Made by a program: the position numbers and the translations under genes | NCBI RefSeq assembly: GCF_021278985.1 | Contig: NZ_CP082833.1 | Span: 1-64,000 of the forward strand | Direction: 5' to 3' | Source of the DNA: Citrobacter rodentium NBRC 105723 = DSM 16636 | Lineage (GTDB): Bacteria > Pseudomonadota > Gammaproteobacteria > Enterobacterales > Enterobacteriaceae | Length of the DNA stretch: 64,000 bases | The notes under the pieces: generated by a model | The model's database searches: none | Told to the model about the DNA's origin: nothing | Seen by the model: only the letters and a program-made list of their open reading frames with translations | Part shown: in pieces, positions 12,202-19,752 of the stretch | Layout: every line of letters begins with the position of its first letter | Numbering within the stretch: the first letter of the stretch is position 1

Positions 12202-13617
12202 TAACACCGTTCACTTAAGATGTTTTGAGTGAACGGGATACTGGGTTTTTGAGATTCTGACGGTCCTCTTTTTGGGCCGTTTTCTCTTTTCTGGCAGGAT
12301 AAATTGCTTCACATTCTCCCGCATTTTCTTTAGCTTCGTTGGGATCGTCCCCGGTTTACCCAGTGAGCACCAGACAAGTTCATCCTGGATTAGTCTCATC
12401 GCCATCACGAAGCTTATCCGCAGCGGCGGCACTTTTGCTTCCCGTGCTATCTGACTCATCTCCATCCGTATCAGATTATAGGCCGTCAGCAGGCCCCATA
12501 TTTCCTGGTAAATCCCGCTCACTTTCTGACTGCGCAACAGCGTGGCTGTGCTCAGCTGGAACTGTTTCAGTTCTCCATAACCATTTTCTATGCTCCATCG
12601 TTCCTGATATACATAACGCAGCGCCTCTGCCGGATACTGCCCCGGCTCTGTCAGAGAGGTGATAAAACCTTTGTAATCGCCTGATTCATCTTCATATTCT
12701 ATTAGCCGGGCCTGCCAGTTTTCTGGCAGCGAACTGTCCTGTTTGCGGGCCTGCGGCGAGACCTGCATCTCCACCAGATGGTCTCCTCCGGCGAAGGTTT
12801 CAACTATGCGGTATTTTGTATTGCCCTTCAGGGGAACCAGCCAGTGCGCTTCCTGCTGCCTGCGCTGCCAGTTAATCAGTAACTCTGCAGACAGATAACA
12901 TCGGTCAAACAGGGTCAGGCTCTTCGCCTGCGGCGATAACTGCTTCGCGTAACTGACCTCGCCGGAGTTTGCCGGGCCGAATTTTACGCCGTGAATCAAT
13001 CTGCTGCGCAGTGACATCATGGCGCACAGCCTGACCATCGGGTACTCGGTGTGTCTGTCCGGACGATGCTTTATGTACTCAAAATGCCCAGCAAGTTCGG
13101 GCGTATCGGGAGTACGAAAAAGCGTGCCATCAACGGCAAACAGGCGCAGCCCGTGCCAGAGGTCATCCTTGTCTTCCTGCTGCGTCCAGTGGCTGGCCGT
13201 CAGGGTGAAGAGCTCCCGGAGCGGTTCATCACTGAGTCTCTGACGGGCCCGGGCAACAGAGCTGGCGGCGAGAGTCTCGCCTTCCTGTGAACTCAGGACG
13301 AGATCGAGTTTTGTCACAACGTCCGTGATGGAGCGGTCGCGATACAGGCCCATGCCCACAATCAGCCAGACCACGAGTTCTGCGGGGGAGCTTACGTTTA
13401 CGGATACTGGCTTTATTGGTGGAATCAAGGACCTGAGAAATCCACTCAAGGAGAATGGCACGCTGAAAACAGGAAAGTGAAGCGGGTTCAGCCCAGGTCT
13501 GGGTATCGTCAAGCCAGGTCGAAAGCATAAAAAAGCCCCATCAGAAAATTGATGAGGCTATTGTCACCTACCCACTGGATCGTTCAACCGATCATTTTGC
13601 TTAACCGATCGGTGTTA
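12202..13617 (-). mobile_element. IS4-family insertion sequence, 1416 bp
   Basis: The ends are inverted repeats matching 15 of 18 bases: left TAACACCGTTCACTTAAG, right (inward) TAACACCGATCGGTTAAG. The element is flanked by a perfect 10-bp target duplication, GCCAGACGGC (12192-12201 and 13618-13627). Length and terminal sequence resemble IS4 itself (about 1426 bp, from memory). It carries one transposase gene on the minus strand, which is frameshifted. A hairpin, GCCCCATCAGAAAATTGATGAGGC, lies inside the right end. Confidence 0.93.
12211..13528 (-). pseudogene. IS4-family transposase, frameshifted
   Basis: The natural ATG is at 13528 (MLSTWLDDTQTWAEP). This frame holds the family N-terminus up to KASIRKRKLP and then leaves it. 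The rest (AELVVWLIVGMG onward, about 390 residues) is in another frame from about 13383 to 12211. The break is at a run of five C on the coding strand; four would restore one frame of about 437 codons. The catalytic part looks intact, including LFAVDGTLFRTPD and the YREK-like segment YQERWSIENGYGELKQ. The longest continuous frame can only start at a TTG (13512) with an unrelated N-terminus. Inactive unless ribosomes shift frame or the base is a sequencing error. Confidence 0.88.
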
Positions 13618-13660
13618 GCCAGACGGCGGGTTTTTGTTTTCTGACGTTCAGCTAACGGAC

Positions 13661-14767
13661 TTAGAACTGGTAAATCGCGCCAATGCCGATCTCGTTGTCA
13701 GTGGTCAGGCCCAGATTTTTAACATCGCTGTTGTTTTTATTCAGCAGGTTAAATTTGTAATCGCCATAGACCGACATGTTTTTATTGAAGTAATAGGTCG
13801 CACCCGCTTCAATATATTTGACCTGAGTATAGTCGTAACCGTCTTTCTGCGCTTTAGATTGCAGATAAGCGATGGAAGGACGCAGACCAGAATCAAACTG
13901 ATATTGCGCCACAACTTCCAGGTTTTTGGTTTTATCCGTTACCGCGCTCAGTTCGAGATCGGACAGAACAGAACCAGCCATCGCAGTCATGTTACGGGTT
14001 TCCGCATAGTTAGCGGCCAGATAAACGCTGTTGGCGTCATATTTTAAACCCGTCGCCCATGCTTCAGCATGCTTAGCGTCATTGAAAGTCTCGGTACGCT
14101 GCTTGCCGGTACGGTGAGAGTTAGAATAAGCCACGACAGCGGAAACGCCGTAAGGCATGTCATAAGAGACGGAGCTGCCCCAGCCTTCGCCATTCTGCGC
14201 AAGAACTTTACCGCGACCGTTAATATTCTCACCGACAGCGCCATTCTTACCCTGATATTGCAGCGCGAAGCCCAGACCCTCTACCAGACCGAAGAAGTTG
14301 CTATTACGATAGGTCGCCAGGCCGTTCGCACGTCCGGTCATGAAATTGTCGGAAGCGGAGTAGGAATCACCGCCAAAGACCGGCAGCATATCGGTGATAG
14401 CGACTACATCATAAATAACGCCGTAGTTACGACCGTAATCGAAGGTGCCGGCATCGCCAGCATTCAGGCCGGCAAAAGCCAGACGGGTAGCGGTGTCTGC
14501 GCCTTCGTCTTCGGTTTTGTTCCCCTGAATGTTGTATTCCCACTGGCCGTAACCAGTCAGGTCGCGGTTGATCTGGGTTTCACCTTTAAAACCCAGGCGC
14601 ACATAGGTGGCGTCGCCGTCTTTGCTTTTCGCGTCAGAAAAAGTATGACGAGCATCAACCTTGCCATAAAGATCTAATTTATTACCGTCTTTATTATAAA
14701 TTTCCGCCGCGTGAACGGAGCCCGCCGCAAGGAGAGCGGGAATTGCCATCATCAGAACTTTTTTCAT
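13661..14767 (-). CDS. Outer-membrane general porin, OmpC/OmpF family
   Basis: A 368-residue trimeric beta-barrel porin precursor. The start is the ATG at 14767; a TTG 12 bp upstream is in frame but less likely. A 20-residue signal peptide (ending GSVHA) precedes mature AEIYNKDGNKLDLYGKVD, the classic porin N-terminus, and the protein ends in a strand with terminal Phe (GIGAIYQF). Loop 3 reads DMLPVFGGD, with valine at mature position 110 where OmpF has constriction residue Glu117. It is not part of the E. coli K-12 gene order here. An OmpR-box-like site lies about 110 bp upstream. It is a paralogue of OmpC and OmpF, but which porin cannot be named by eye. Confidence 0.93.
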   Translation of the reverse strand: MKKVLMMAIPALLAAGSVHAAEIYNKDGNKLDLYGKVDARHTFSDAKSKDGDATYVRLGFKGETQINRDLTGYGQWEYNIQGNKTEDEGADTATRLAFAGLNAGDAGTFDYGRNYGVIYDVVAITDMLPVFGGDSYSASDNFMTGRANGLATYRNSNFFGLVEGLGFALQYQGKNGAVGENINGRGKVLAQNGEGWGSSVSYDMPYGVSAVVAYSNSHRTGKQRTETFNDAKHAEAWATGLKYDANSVYLAANYAETRNMTAMAGSVLSDLELSAVTDKTKNLEVVAQYQFDSGLRPSIAYLQSKAQKDGYDYTQVKYIEAGATYYFNKNMSVYGDYKFNLLNKNNSDVKNLGLTTDNEIGIGAIYQF

Positions 14768-14875
14768 AATTTTTATCAACTCAAGGAGATATTTTTGCGA
14801 TATCTGAACATAAATAAAGATACCGCGCCAACTGCATGGATTAAATTATTCGAAAATCCAAAAAATAAAACCAAT

Positions 14876-14895
14876 AACATGTAAGTAAATGTAAA
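14876..14895 (-). promoter_or_regulatory. OmpR-box-like site upstream of the porin
   Basis: On the minus strand the site reads TTTACATTTACTTACATGTT. It matches 16 of 20 bases of the OmpF F1 OmpR site and 14 of 20 of the OmpC C1 site, as I recall them. It lies about 110 bp upstream of the porin ATG, with a TATCTT -10-like hexamer between. Control by EnvZ/OmpR is inferred. Confidence 0.65.
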
Positions 14896-15127
14896 AATAA
14901 GGACTCACGCATCCATTACGAATAAAATTGTTAAGATATCAACGCTAACGAAAATGATATTTTGATGAGGTATTTATGCGTATTCACAGCAATATTAAAT
15001 TAAAGAAACATAATTAATAAAAAATTAAAAACACAGCAAATATCAACAAATAATAAACGAAAGTGATGTAATATAAAATATTCCCTTATGGGTTGTTTGG
15101 TGTAACAGAGAGTGCTATTTATATTTC

Positions 15128-15250
15128 ACCGCTAATTTCTCTGCCGATGCCTGAGAGCGGTAATCCTTACTTTGTTTAATCCCGCTTCACTGCAAATGTA
15201 TACCCTCATTGGGATCTGCCGAAAGGAGCACGCTCTTTTCGGCTTTTTTT
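15128..15250 (+). ncRNA. Candidate small RNA divergent from the porin gene
   Basis: An orphan intrinsic terminator at 15218-15250 has an 11-bp stem, GCCGAAAGGAG / CTCTTTTCGGC (one G-U pair), loop CACG and seven T. It reads on the plus strand, where no gene precedes it. Upstream is a possible promoter: TTGTTT (15093-15098), 17-bp spacer, extended -10 TGCTATTTA (-10 at 15116-15121). Predicted transcription starts near A15128, where a stem ACCGCT / AGCGGT (15128-15133 with 15156-15161) begins. The product would be about 120 nt. The setting recalls micF, which is divergent from ompC, but I see no sequence match to a known small RNA. Confidence 0.5.
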
Positions 15251-15347
15251 ACCTTCACTGGCGTAACCTTGTTACCAATATCGCAAGAGAGAAAGCGTTA
15301 ATTTAACTTAAAGCGCAGATTAGCCAAACGGTTAATTTCAGCCGATG

Positions 15348-15374
15348 GGAAAAACGGCGCTAAAATAGCGCCGT
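15348..15374 (-). terminator. Terminator of the autotransporter gene
   Basis: A perfect 9-bp stem, ACGGCGCTA / TAGCGCCGT (15354-15362 with 15366-15374), is followed on the minus strand by TTTTT. It lies 48 bp past the stop of the autotransporter gene. Confidence 0.8.
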
Positions 15375-15422
15375 AATGATGATAGTTTTCGGTCGATAAT
15401 GCGCTTTATATAAAGGCCAACA

Positions 15423-16760
15423 TTACCAGTCCCCGTGCAGACCGACGCTACCGCCGAACGATTCGGCATCATAGCTGCCCTGTACCGTTACGGCAGTGCT
15501 CTTACCGGTATTGAACTGCAGGCCGCCCGCGAGCGCGGTTTCGCTGTTGTACTCGCCAACCGCAATAGCATAGCCGTTATGATTGGCGTTGTAGTGGAGG
15601 TTCGCTGTCGCCTGAGCGCTGGCGCCCAGACGCTTAATCGCTTTGCCGTTGTGGTTTATCTGCTTCTGTAAGCCCCTGGCAACGCGATCGGTATAGCTCT
15701 TTGACTCCTGTAAGCTCTGATTAGCGTAGCGGATGGTGGAATGCGCCAGGGTGGTGGCGTACTCTTCCGCCGTTGCCATTTGTTGGTCGGTATAGTCATT
15801 CGCATTCACTTCCGCTTTCTTTGCCGTAGCGTCAGCATGCGCGTTCGAACGCTTCTCCGCTGCCGTTACTTGCGCTCTGGCGTCGTCTTTCGCCTCTTTT
15901 ACCGCTGCGCTTTTCGCCTCGGTAGCGGCTTTATCAGCGTGGGTTTCTGCGGCGTTTTTTGCGCTGTCCGCCGCTTTGGTGGCGATCTGCGAGGCATAGC
16001 CTTTGGCATTGTTCTCCGCCGTCGCTGCGGTTTCAGTGGCAACCTGGGCGGCGTAACCTTCGGCGTTGGTCTGCGCCGTTGACGCTGCGTCCGTAGCCAC
16101 GCTTGTGGCGTATTGTTTCGCTTTACTTTCCGCAGCAGTGGCCACGTTTGCGGCATAGCCTTTCGCGTTGTTCTCCGCCGTTGCCGCGGTTTCGGTGGCA
16201 ACCTGAGCGGCGAGGCCTATCGCATTATTCGCCGCCGTCGCGGCGGTTTCAGTCGCAACCTGGGCCGCGTAATCCTTTGTTTTATTCTCGACCTCAGTCG
16301 CGACGCTATCCGCATAATCCTGCGCTTGCGCAATTGCCGCGCGGTCGCCTGCCTGCGCCTGGCCCGCAGTAACATAAGCCGTCTCCAGTTCCGGCTCAAT
16401 AAAGTCGCCTGTAGGATTTTTTGTATTTGTATCCGTAGCGCCCGTATTACCGTTCTCGCCTGAATCGGCGTTAGCTGAACTTCCGGTCTTACTGTTGGCG
16501 ATCTCCCAGCGGGCAATATCGCCAAGATTGTCGAAGGTCGTGCCTAAACGACGTTCGGCAACTTCGTTAACCCGCCCGAGCCAGTTCGCATACTTCTCGC
16601 CCCATACCGCCGCGCTCTCATTTTCCTGCTTCGGCTGCATTTTCGTATTAATTGCTTCGTAAACATCATCGACTGCCGCTTTGCAATCTTCGGTATTTTC
16701 GCAAGCGTGAGCACTACCCATAGCAAACAGAATTGCTAAAGCTATTAACTTTTTATTCAT
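15423..16760 (-). CDS. Trimeric autotransporter adhesin, YadA-like anchor
   Basis: A 445-residue protein with a Sec signal (1-19, MNKKLIALAILFAMGSAHA) and an N-terminal region with no recognised domain. From about 143 to 290 it is an alanine-rich coiled coil of 15- and 19-residue units, for example GYAAQVATETAATAENNAK. The C-terminal ~75 residues form a YadA-type four-strand membrane anchor (HNGKAIKRLGASAQATANLH to VGLHGDW). No YadA-type head repeats are visible, so it looks like a headless stalk. Two cysteines at the mature N-terminus (C20, C26) are unusual. Surface display as a trimer and adhesion are inferred from the family. Confidence 0.88.
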   Translation of the reverse strand: MNKKLIALAILFAMGSAHACENTEDCKAAVDDVYEAINTKMQPKQENESAAVWGEKYANWLGRVNEVAERRLGTTFDNLGDIARWEIANSKTGSSANADSGENGNTGATDTNTKNPTGDFIEPELETAYVTAGQAQAGDRAAIAQAQDYADSVATEVENKTKDYAAQVATETAATAANNAIGLAAQVATETAATAENNAKGYAANVATAAESKAKQYATSVATDAASTAQTNAEGYAAQVATETAATAENNAKGYASQIATKAADSAKNAAETHADKAATEAKSAAVKEAKDDARAQVTAAEKRSNAHADATAKKAEVNANDYTDQQMATAEEYATTLAHSTIRYANQSLQESKSYTDRVARGLQKQINHNGKAIKRLGASAQATANLHYNANHNGYAIAVGEYNSETALAGGLQFNTGKSTAVTVQGSYDAESFGGSVGLHGDW

Positions 16761-17335
16761 AAATCACCATCAAATTAAGAATAAGAAAAATGTCCAAAAG
16801 GAAATAAAAAGACGCTCACCCTAAAAAAGATGAACATCGAAGACGAATCCGCGAATTGAGACGCAACGGCCACGGTAATTTTCTGACCATTACGCTGATT
16901 ATTGTGTTGGTCCAGCCCGGCTAACAGACAGTTTTATCATCAGCCTTAATCAGGACGATTATTAAGGTTTAAGGTGAGACAGAGCAATGATCAACTTTCA
17001 TTCAGGAGGGCCTTCCTGTTTTTGCGGAAAAAAAAGGAATCTTTTGGAAAGATAACTTAAGGTAAACCAATAACATGGTCAAACAGAAAGAGAGGTTAAA
17101 TATATCTGAATTTACGTTGCGTTTAGCTTAGTAAAATTTTACGCCTATTAAAGGAGGTGTCTTTAGAGGTATGTAATTAAAAAAATGCAAAGGTTGCATT
17201 TTATAGGCGCGTTGTAAAAAGTAATCGTCAGCTCTTTTTTGATTTTCGCCCAGGAAGGCGCTAATTAATCAGCGCTGAGTTTGCGAAGCTCCCTCAGCGC
17301 GACAATGGATTATGTTATGCGTTCAGAACGCGACG
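16761..17335. other. AT-rich intergenic region between nlpE and the autotransporter gene
   Basis: This 575-bp gap should hold the autotransporter promoter on the minus strand, but no convincing -35/-10 pair could be fixed. Two hairpins face the plus strand: CAGGA...TCCTG followed by TTTTTG near 17003-17023, and ATGCAA/TTGCAT near 17186-17200. A strong inverted repeat lies at 17272-17300 just past nlpE. No gene is supported. Confidence 0.6.
17258..17300. repeat. Overlapping inverted repeats downstream of nlpE
   Basis: GCGCTGAG (17272-17279) pairs perfectly with CTCAGCGC (17293-17300). An overlapping alternative pairs GCGCT (17258-17262) with AGCGC (17271-17275), so the two hairpins exclude each other. 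No T-run follows directly on either strand, so this is not a standard terminator. Confidence 0.6.
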
Positions 17336-18037
17336 TTATTTACTGTTACAGTCCTGGCCTGAGATAAATTTAATCTCTTTATCCGCCTTCAGCGTCTTCA
17401 CCGGCGCCCCCGTATCCGGGTTTGCCTCAAGGGTGAAGTGCCCTTCTACTGTCAGCAACACCGGTTTTTCACCAGCACCGCGGGCGGCAAGGTATCCGCG
17501 CTCCAGCTCCGCGTTATTCGCTACCGATACCCGCCTGCCGGTCGCGCAATCGGTGAAGGTTGCCGCATCCGCCATGTAAAAATACATGCCGCGCATCGCC
17601 ATAGGCGTCACCGGCAGAATCGCTTTCACCGGCGCAAGCGTGTAATTAAACTGCGACTGGATCGGATTACCGTCGCGATCGAGCATCTCCAGCGAATCGC
17701 CTTTCGCCCGGTAATAGGTCTTCTCGCCGTTGCTGTCGGTCAGGACCAGCTTATCGGCGGTACGCGCCCATGTGCCGTATGAAGCAAAAGAAGAGGGCTC
17801 TTCACGCGCGCCCAGATAGCGCTGGTTCATCACCCAAGTGCCGTCTTTTTCCAGGAACAGCGACGTCTCAATGCCTTCGCAATCAGCGCACGGTAAAATG
17901 CCGCGCCAGCTTTGCTGCATCGGTTTCAGTTCCGCCGCCCGGGTCGGTTGCAGTACATCCACTTCTGAACGGTTATTACAACCAAATAATGTAAACAGCG
18001 AGAGCACGGCTATCGCGGAGATGAGTGTCTTTTTCAC
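17336..18037 (-). CDS. nlpE: Outer-membrane lipoprotein NlpE (CutF), Cpx activator
   Basis: A 233-residue lipoprotein whose overproduction or surface sensing activates the Cpx envelope-stress system; also linked to copper tolerance. The lipobox LFGC puts the lipidated Cys at residue 20. The N-terminal lipocalin-like domain holds the CADC motif (C50, C53), and two more cysteines lie in the C-terminal domain (FTDC, GQDC). A family proline-rich or protease-inhibitor-like segment is seen near 130-140. Length is close to E. coli (236). Confidence 0.95.
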   Translation of the reverse strand: MKKTLISAIAVLSLFTLFGCNNRSEVDVLQPTRAAELKPMQQSWRGILPCADCEGIETSLFLEKDGTWVMNQRYLGAREEPSSFASYGTWARTADKLVLTDSNGEKTYYRAKGDSLEMLDRDGNPIQSQFNYTLAPVKAILPVTPMAMRGMYFYMADAATFTDCATGRRVSVANNAELERGYLAARGAGEKPVLLTVEGHFTLEANPDTGAPVKTLKADKEIKFISGQDCNSK

Positions 18038-18070
18038 CCTGAATTCCTTCTGTATTTTTGTCCCTGCCCG

Positions 18071-18490
18071 TCAGTCCACGCGACGGACCTTACCACGGAG
18101 GGCTTTCACAGTGGATTTTTGCGCCTTCGAAACAAGTCTTCTCTCTTTCGACGCCCGCGTGGGCCGCGTTGCCCGCCGACTTTTTTGTTCCACGGTGAGT
18201 TCTTTAATCACCGCCACCAGCCGGGCCAGCGCCGCTTCACGATTAAGCGTCTGGCTACGATATTCCTGCGCCTTGATGATGATAATGCCATCCGGGCTGA
18301 TCAGATGATGACTGGCGGCGAGTAAACGTTCTTTATAATACTCTGGCAGGCCGGAGGCCCGGATGTCAAAACGCAAATGTATCGCCGTTGACGCCTTGTT
18401 GACATGCTGGCCGCCCGCGCCCTGTGCGCGAATGGCGGTAATTTCCAGTTCATCCTCGGCGATCGAGACGGTTCGTGAGATAACAATCAT
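18071..18490 (-). CDS. arfB: Alternative ribosome-rescue factor ArfB (peptidyl-tRNA hydrolase)
   Basis: A 139-residue release-factor-like protein that frees ribosomes stalled on mRNAs without a stop codon. The catalytic GGQ motif (AQGAGGQHVNK) is near residue 27. The basic C-terminal tail (RRATRPTRASKERR) enters the empty mRNA channel in this family. The ATG at 18490 matches the E. coli start (MIVISR); an upstream in-frame start would run into yaeQ. It overlaps the yaeQ stop by 4 bp (ATGA), so translation is coupled. Confidence 0.96.
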   Translation of the reverse strand: MIVISRTVSIAEDELEITAIRAQGAGGQHVNKASTAIHLRFDIRASGLPEYYKERLLAASHHLISPDGIIIIKAQEYRSQTLNREAALARLVAVIKELTVEQKSRRATRPTRASKERRLVSKAQKSTVKALRGKVRRVD

Positions 18491-19032
18491 CCCGGCTGTT
18501 GCCATGCTGTCAGATGGATTTCCAGATTATTCTGAGCGTCGGAAAGCCAGATAGCGCCATCCTGTATCGTCGCCTGTAGCGCCATTGTCCGCCCGGCAAA
18601 CTCGCTTAACTGCGCCAGCTGCTCGTCATCCAGATACCAGACCGTCAGATTCGTGAACTGTGCGCACTTGCTCTGCTGTTGCTGCCACCAGATCTGCGCC
18701 GCCCGGCTGTTATAGGTAAACAGCGCGACCTCTTGCGCCTGAGTACAGGCCTTCTTAATACGCCGTTCGTCCGGCAGTCCCAGCTCAATCCACAGATCGA
18801 TGCCCAGATGATCGTTACGCAGCCAGGCTTCAGGCTCATCTTCAGCGCTCAGGCCGCGCGTAAATTGCAGGCGCTCATCCGCATATTTTATCCACGCCAG
18901 CAGGCGCAGCATCATGCGTTCCTGGGTTTCTGAAGGATGACGGGCCAGCGTCAGCGGCGCATCCAGAAACTGGTTACGGTCGAGATCCGCCACATTAACA
19001 ACGGCTTTATAAATTGTCGCTTTAAGCGCCAT
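18487..19032 (-). CDS. yaeQ: YaeQ family protein
   Basis: A 181-residue conserved cytoplasmic protein with a PD-(D/E)XK nuclease-like fold known from the family. Visible landmarks are ARHPSETQERMMLRLLAW and WIELGLPDERRIKKAC. It was first noted for complementing loss of the RfaH antiterminator, but its molecular function is uncertain. It is the first gene of a two-gene unit with arfB and is preceded by an AAAGGAG ribosome site. Confidence 0.93.
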   Translation of the reverse strand: MALKATIYKAVVNVADLDRNQFLDAPLTLARHPSETQERMMLRLLAWIKYADERLQFTRGLSAEDEPEAWLRNDHLGIDLWIELGLPDERRIKKACTQAQEVALFTYNSRAAQIWWQQQQSKCAQFTNLTVWYLDDEQLAQLSEFAGRTMALQATIQDGAIWLSDAQNNLEIHLTAWQQPG

Positions 19033-19220
19033 GAAAAAACTCCTTTCGAATCAGGCGGACATTGTAACGAAAACGATGCAAAAAGGCTGTTAATGGTTCG
19101 GTTAGCAACCTGCTGATTTCGGCTGAAGGGCTGTGGTATAGTCACCTTGCTAAACAGAGTTTATCTTCGTAGGCTTAGACTTGCATCCACGGTGAAGTCA
19201 GAATGCTGACAGGAGGGCAT

Positions 19221-19421
19221 GTGGAAAAATATTGTGAGTTAATACGCAAACGGTATGCGGAAATTGCCAGCGGAGACTTAGGGTATGTCCCGGATGCGCT
19301 GGGTTGCGTATTGAAGGTGCTTAATGAAATGGCCGCGGATAGCGCCCTTTCAGAGTCGGTCAGGGAAAAGGCGGCGTACGCTGCTGCGAACTTACTGGTG
19401 AGCGATTATGTCAATGAATGA
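19221..19421 (+). CDS. yaeP: Small conserved protein YaeP
   Basis: A 66-residue protein of the UPF0253 family, almost identical to the E. coli product. The GTG start at 19221 follows AGGAGGG (19211-19217) and gives the known N-terminus (M)EKYCELIRKRYAE. An ATG 18 bp upstream would place the ribosome site inside the gene. Function unknown. Its 3' end overlaps the start of rof by 8 bp in another frame, indicating coupled expression. Confidence 0.92.
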   Translation: MEKYCELIRKRYAEIASGDLGYVPDALGCVLKVLNEMAADSALSESVREKAAYAAANLLVSDYVNE

Positions 19422-19668
19422 AACATATCAACCCATTAACTGCGATGACTACGACAACCTTGAACTCGCCTGCCAGCATCATTTACTCCTGACGCTGGAG
19501 CTGAAAGACGGTGAAGTTTTACAGGCAAAAGCCAACGATCTGGTGTCGCGTAAGAATGTGGAATACCTGATCACCGACGTTGCAGGTGAAACGCGCGAGC
19601 TGCGCCTCGACAGAATCGCCAGCTTCAGCCACCCGGAAATCGGCACCGTGGTGGTCAGCGAATCCTGA
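19414..19668 (+). CDS. rof: Rho-binding antiterminator Rof
   Basis: An 84-residue Sm-like protein that binds Rho and inhibits Rho-dependent termination. The start ATG at 19414 (MNETYQPINCDDYDNLE) matches E. coli; an ATG 6 bp upstream is also in frame. Conserved segments CDDYDNLELACQHH and SRKNVEYL are present. It follows yaeP with an overlap. A REP pair separates it from the convergent tilS. Confidence 0.95.
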   Translation: MNETYQPINCDDYDNLELACQHHLLLTLELKDGEVLQAKANDLVSRKNVEYLITDVAGETRELRLDRIASFSHPEIGTVVVSES

Positions 19669-19676
19669 TATTACCA

Positions 19677-19749
19677 GCCGGAGGCGCTACGCTTTTCCGG
19701 CCTACAATGTGCTGCTACCGTAGGCTTAATAAGCGTAACGCCATCCGGC
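19677..19749. repeat. REP pair (BIME) between rof and tilS
   Basis: Two inverted REP units, GCCGGAGGCGCTACGC...CCGGCCTACA and GTAGGC...AAGCG...CGCCATCCGGC, lie back to back between convergent genes. Such units often stabilise 3' ends or bind gyrase or IHF. Confidence 0.85.
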
Positions 19750-19752
19750 ATT

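Larger units (their letters stand above)
14768..15340. other. AT-rich intergenic region upstream of the porin gene
   Basis: This stretch between the porin start and the autotransporter terminator is markedly AT-rich at 14850-15080. It holds an OmpR-box-like site (14876-14895) and a candidate plus-strand small RNA (15128-15250). It also has a plus-strand 13-codon frame (14976-15017, MRIHSNIKLKKHN) preceded by a plausible ribosome site, GATGAGG. The tiny frame has no recognised family and may be chance. No larger gene is seen. Confidence 0.6.

Noticed and set aside
15128..15161. Resemblance of GATGCCTGAGAGCGG to TPP or glycine riboswitch motifs
   Set aside because: Only short motifs fit. The rest of either aptamer is missing and no suitable gene lies downstream on that strand.
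16103..16463. Arg/Ser-rich open frames opposite the autotransporter stalk
   Set aside because: They mirror the alanine-rich repeat codons on the other strand; not genes.
17003..17023. Hairpin CAGGA...TCCTG with TTTTTG as a second plus-strand terminator
   Set aside because: The stem is only 5 bp and no convincing promoter precedes it, so a second small RNA is not claimed.
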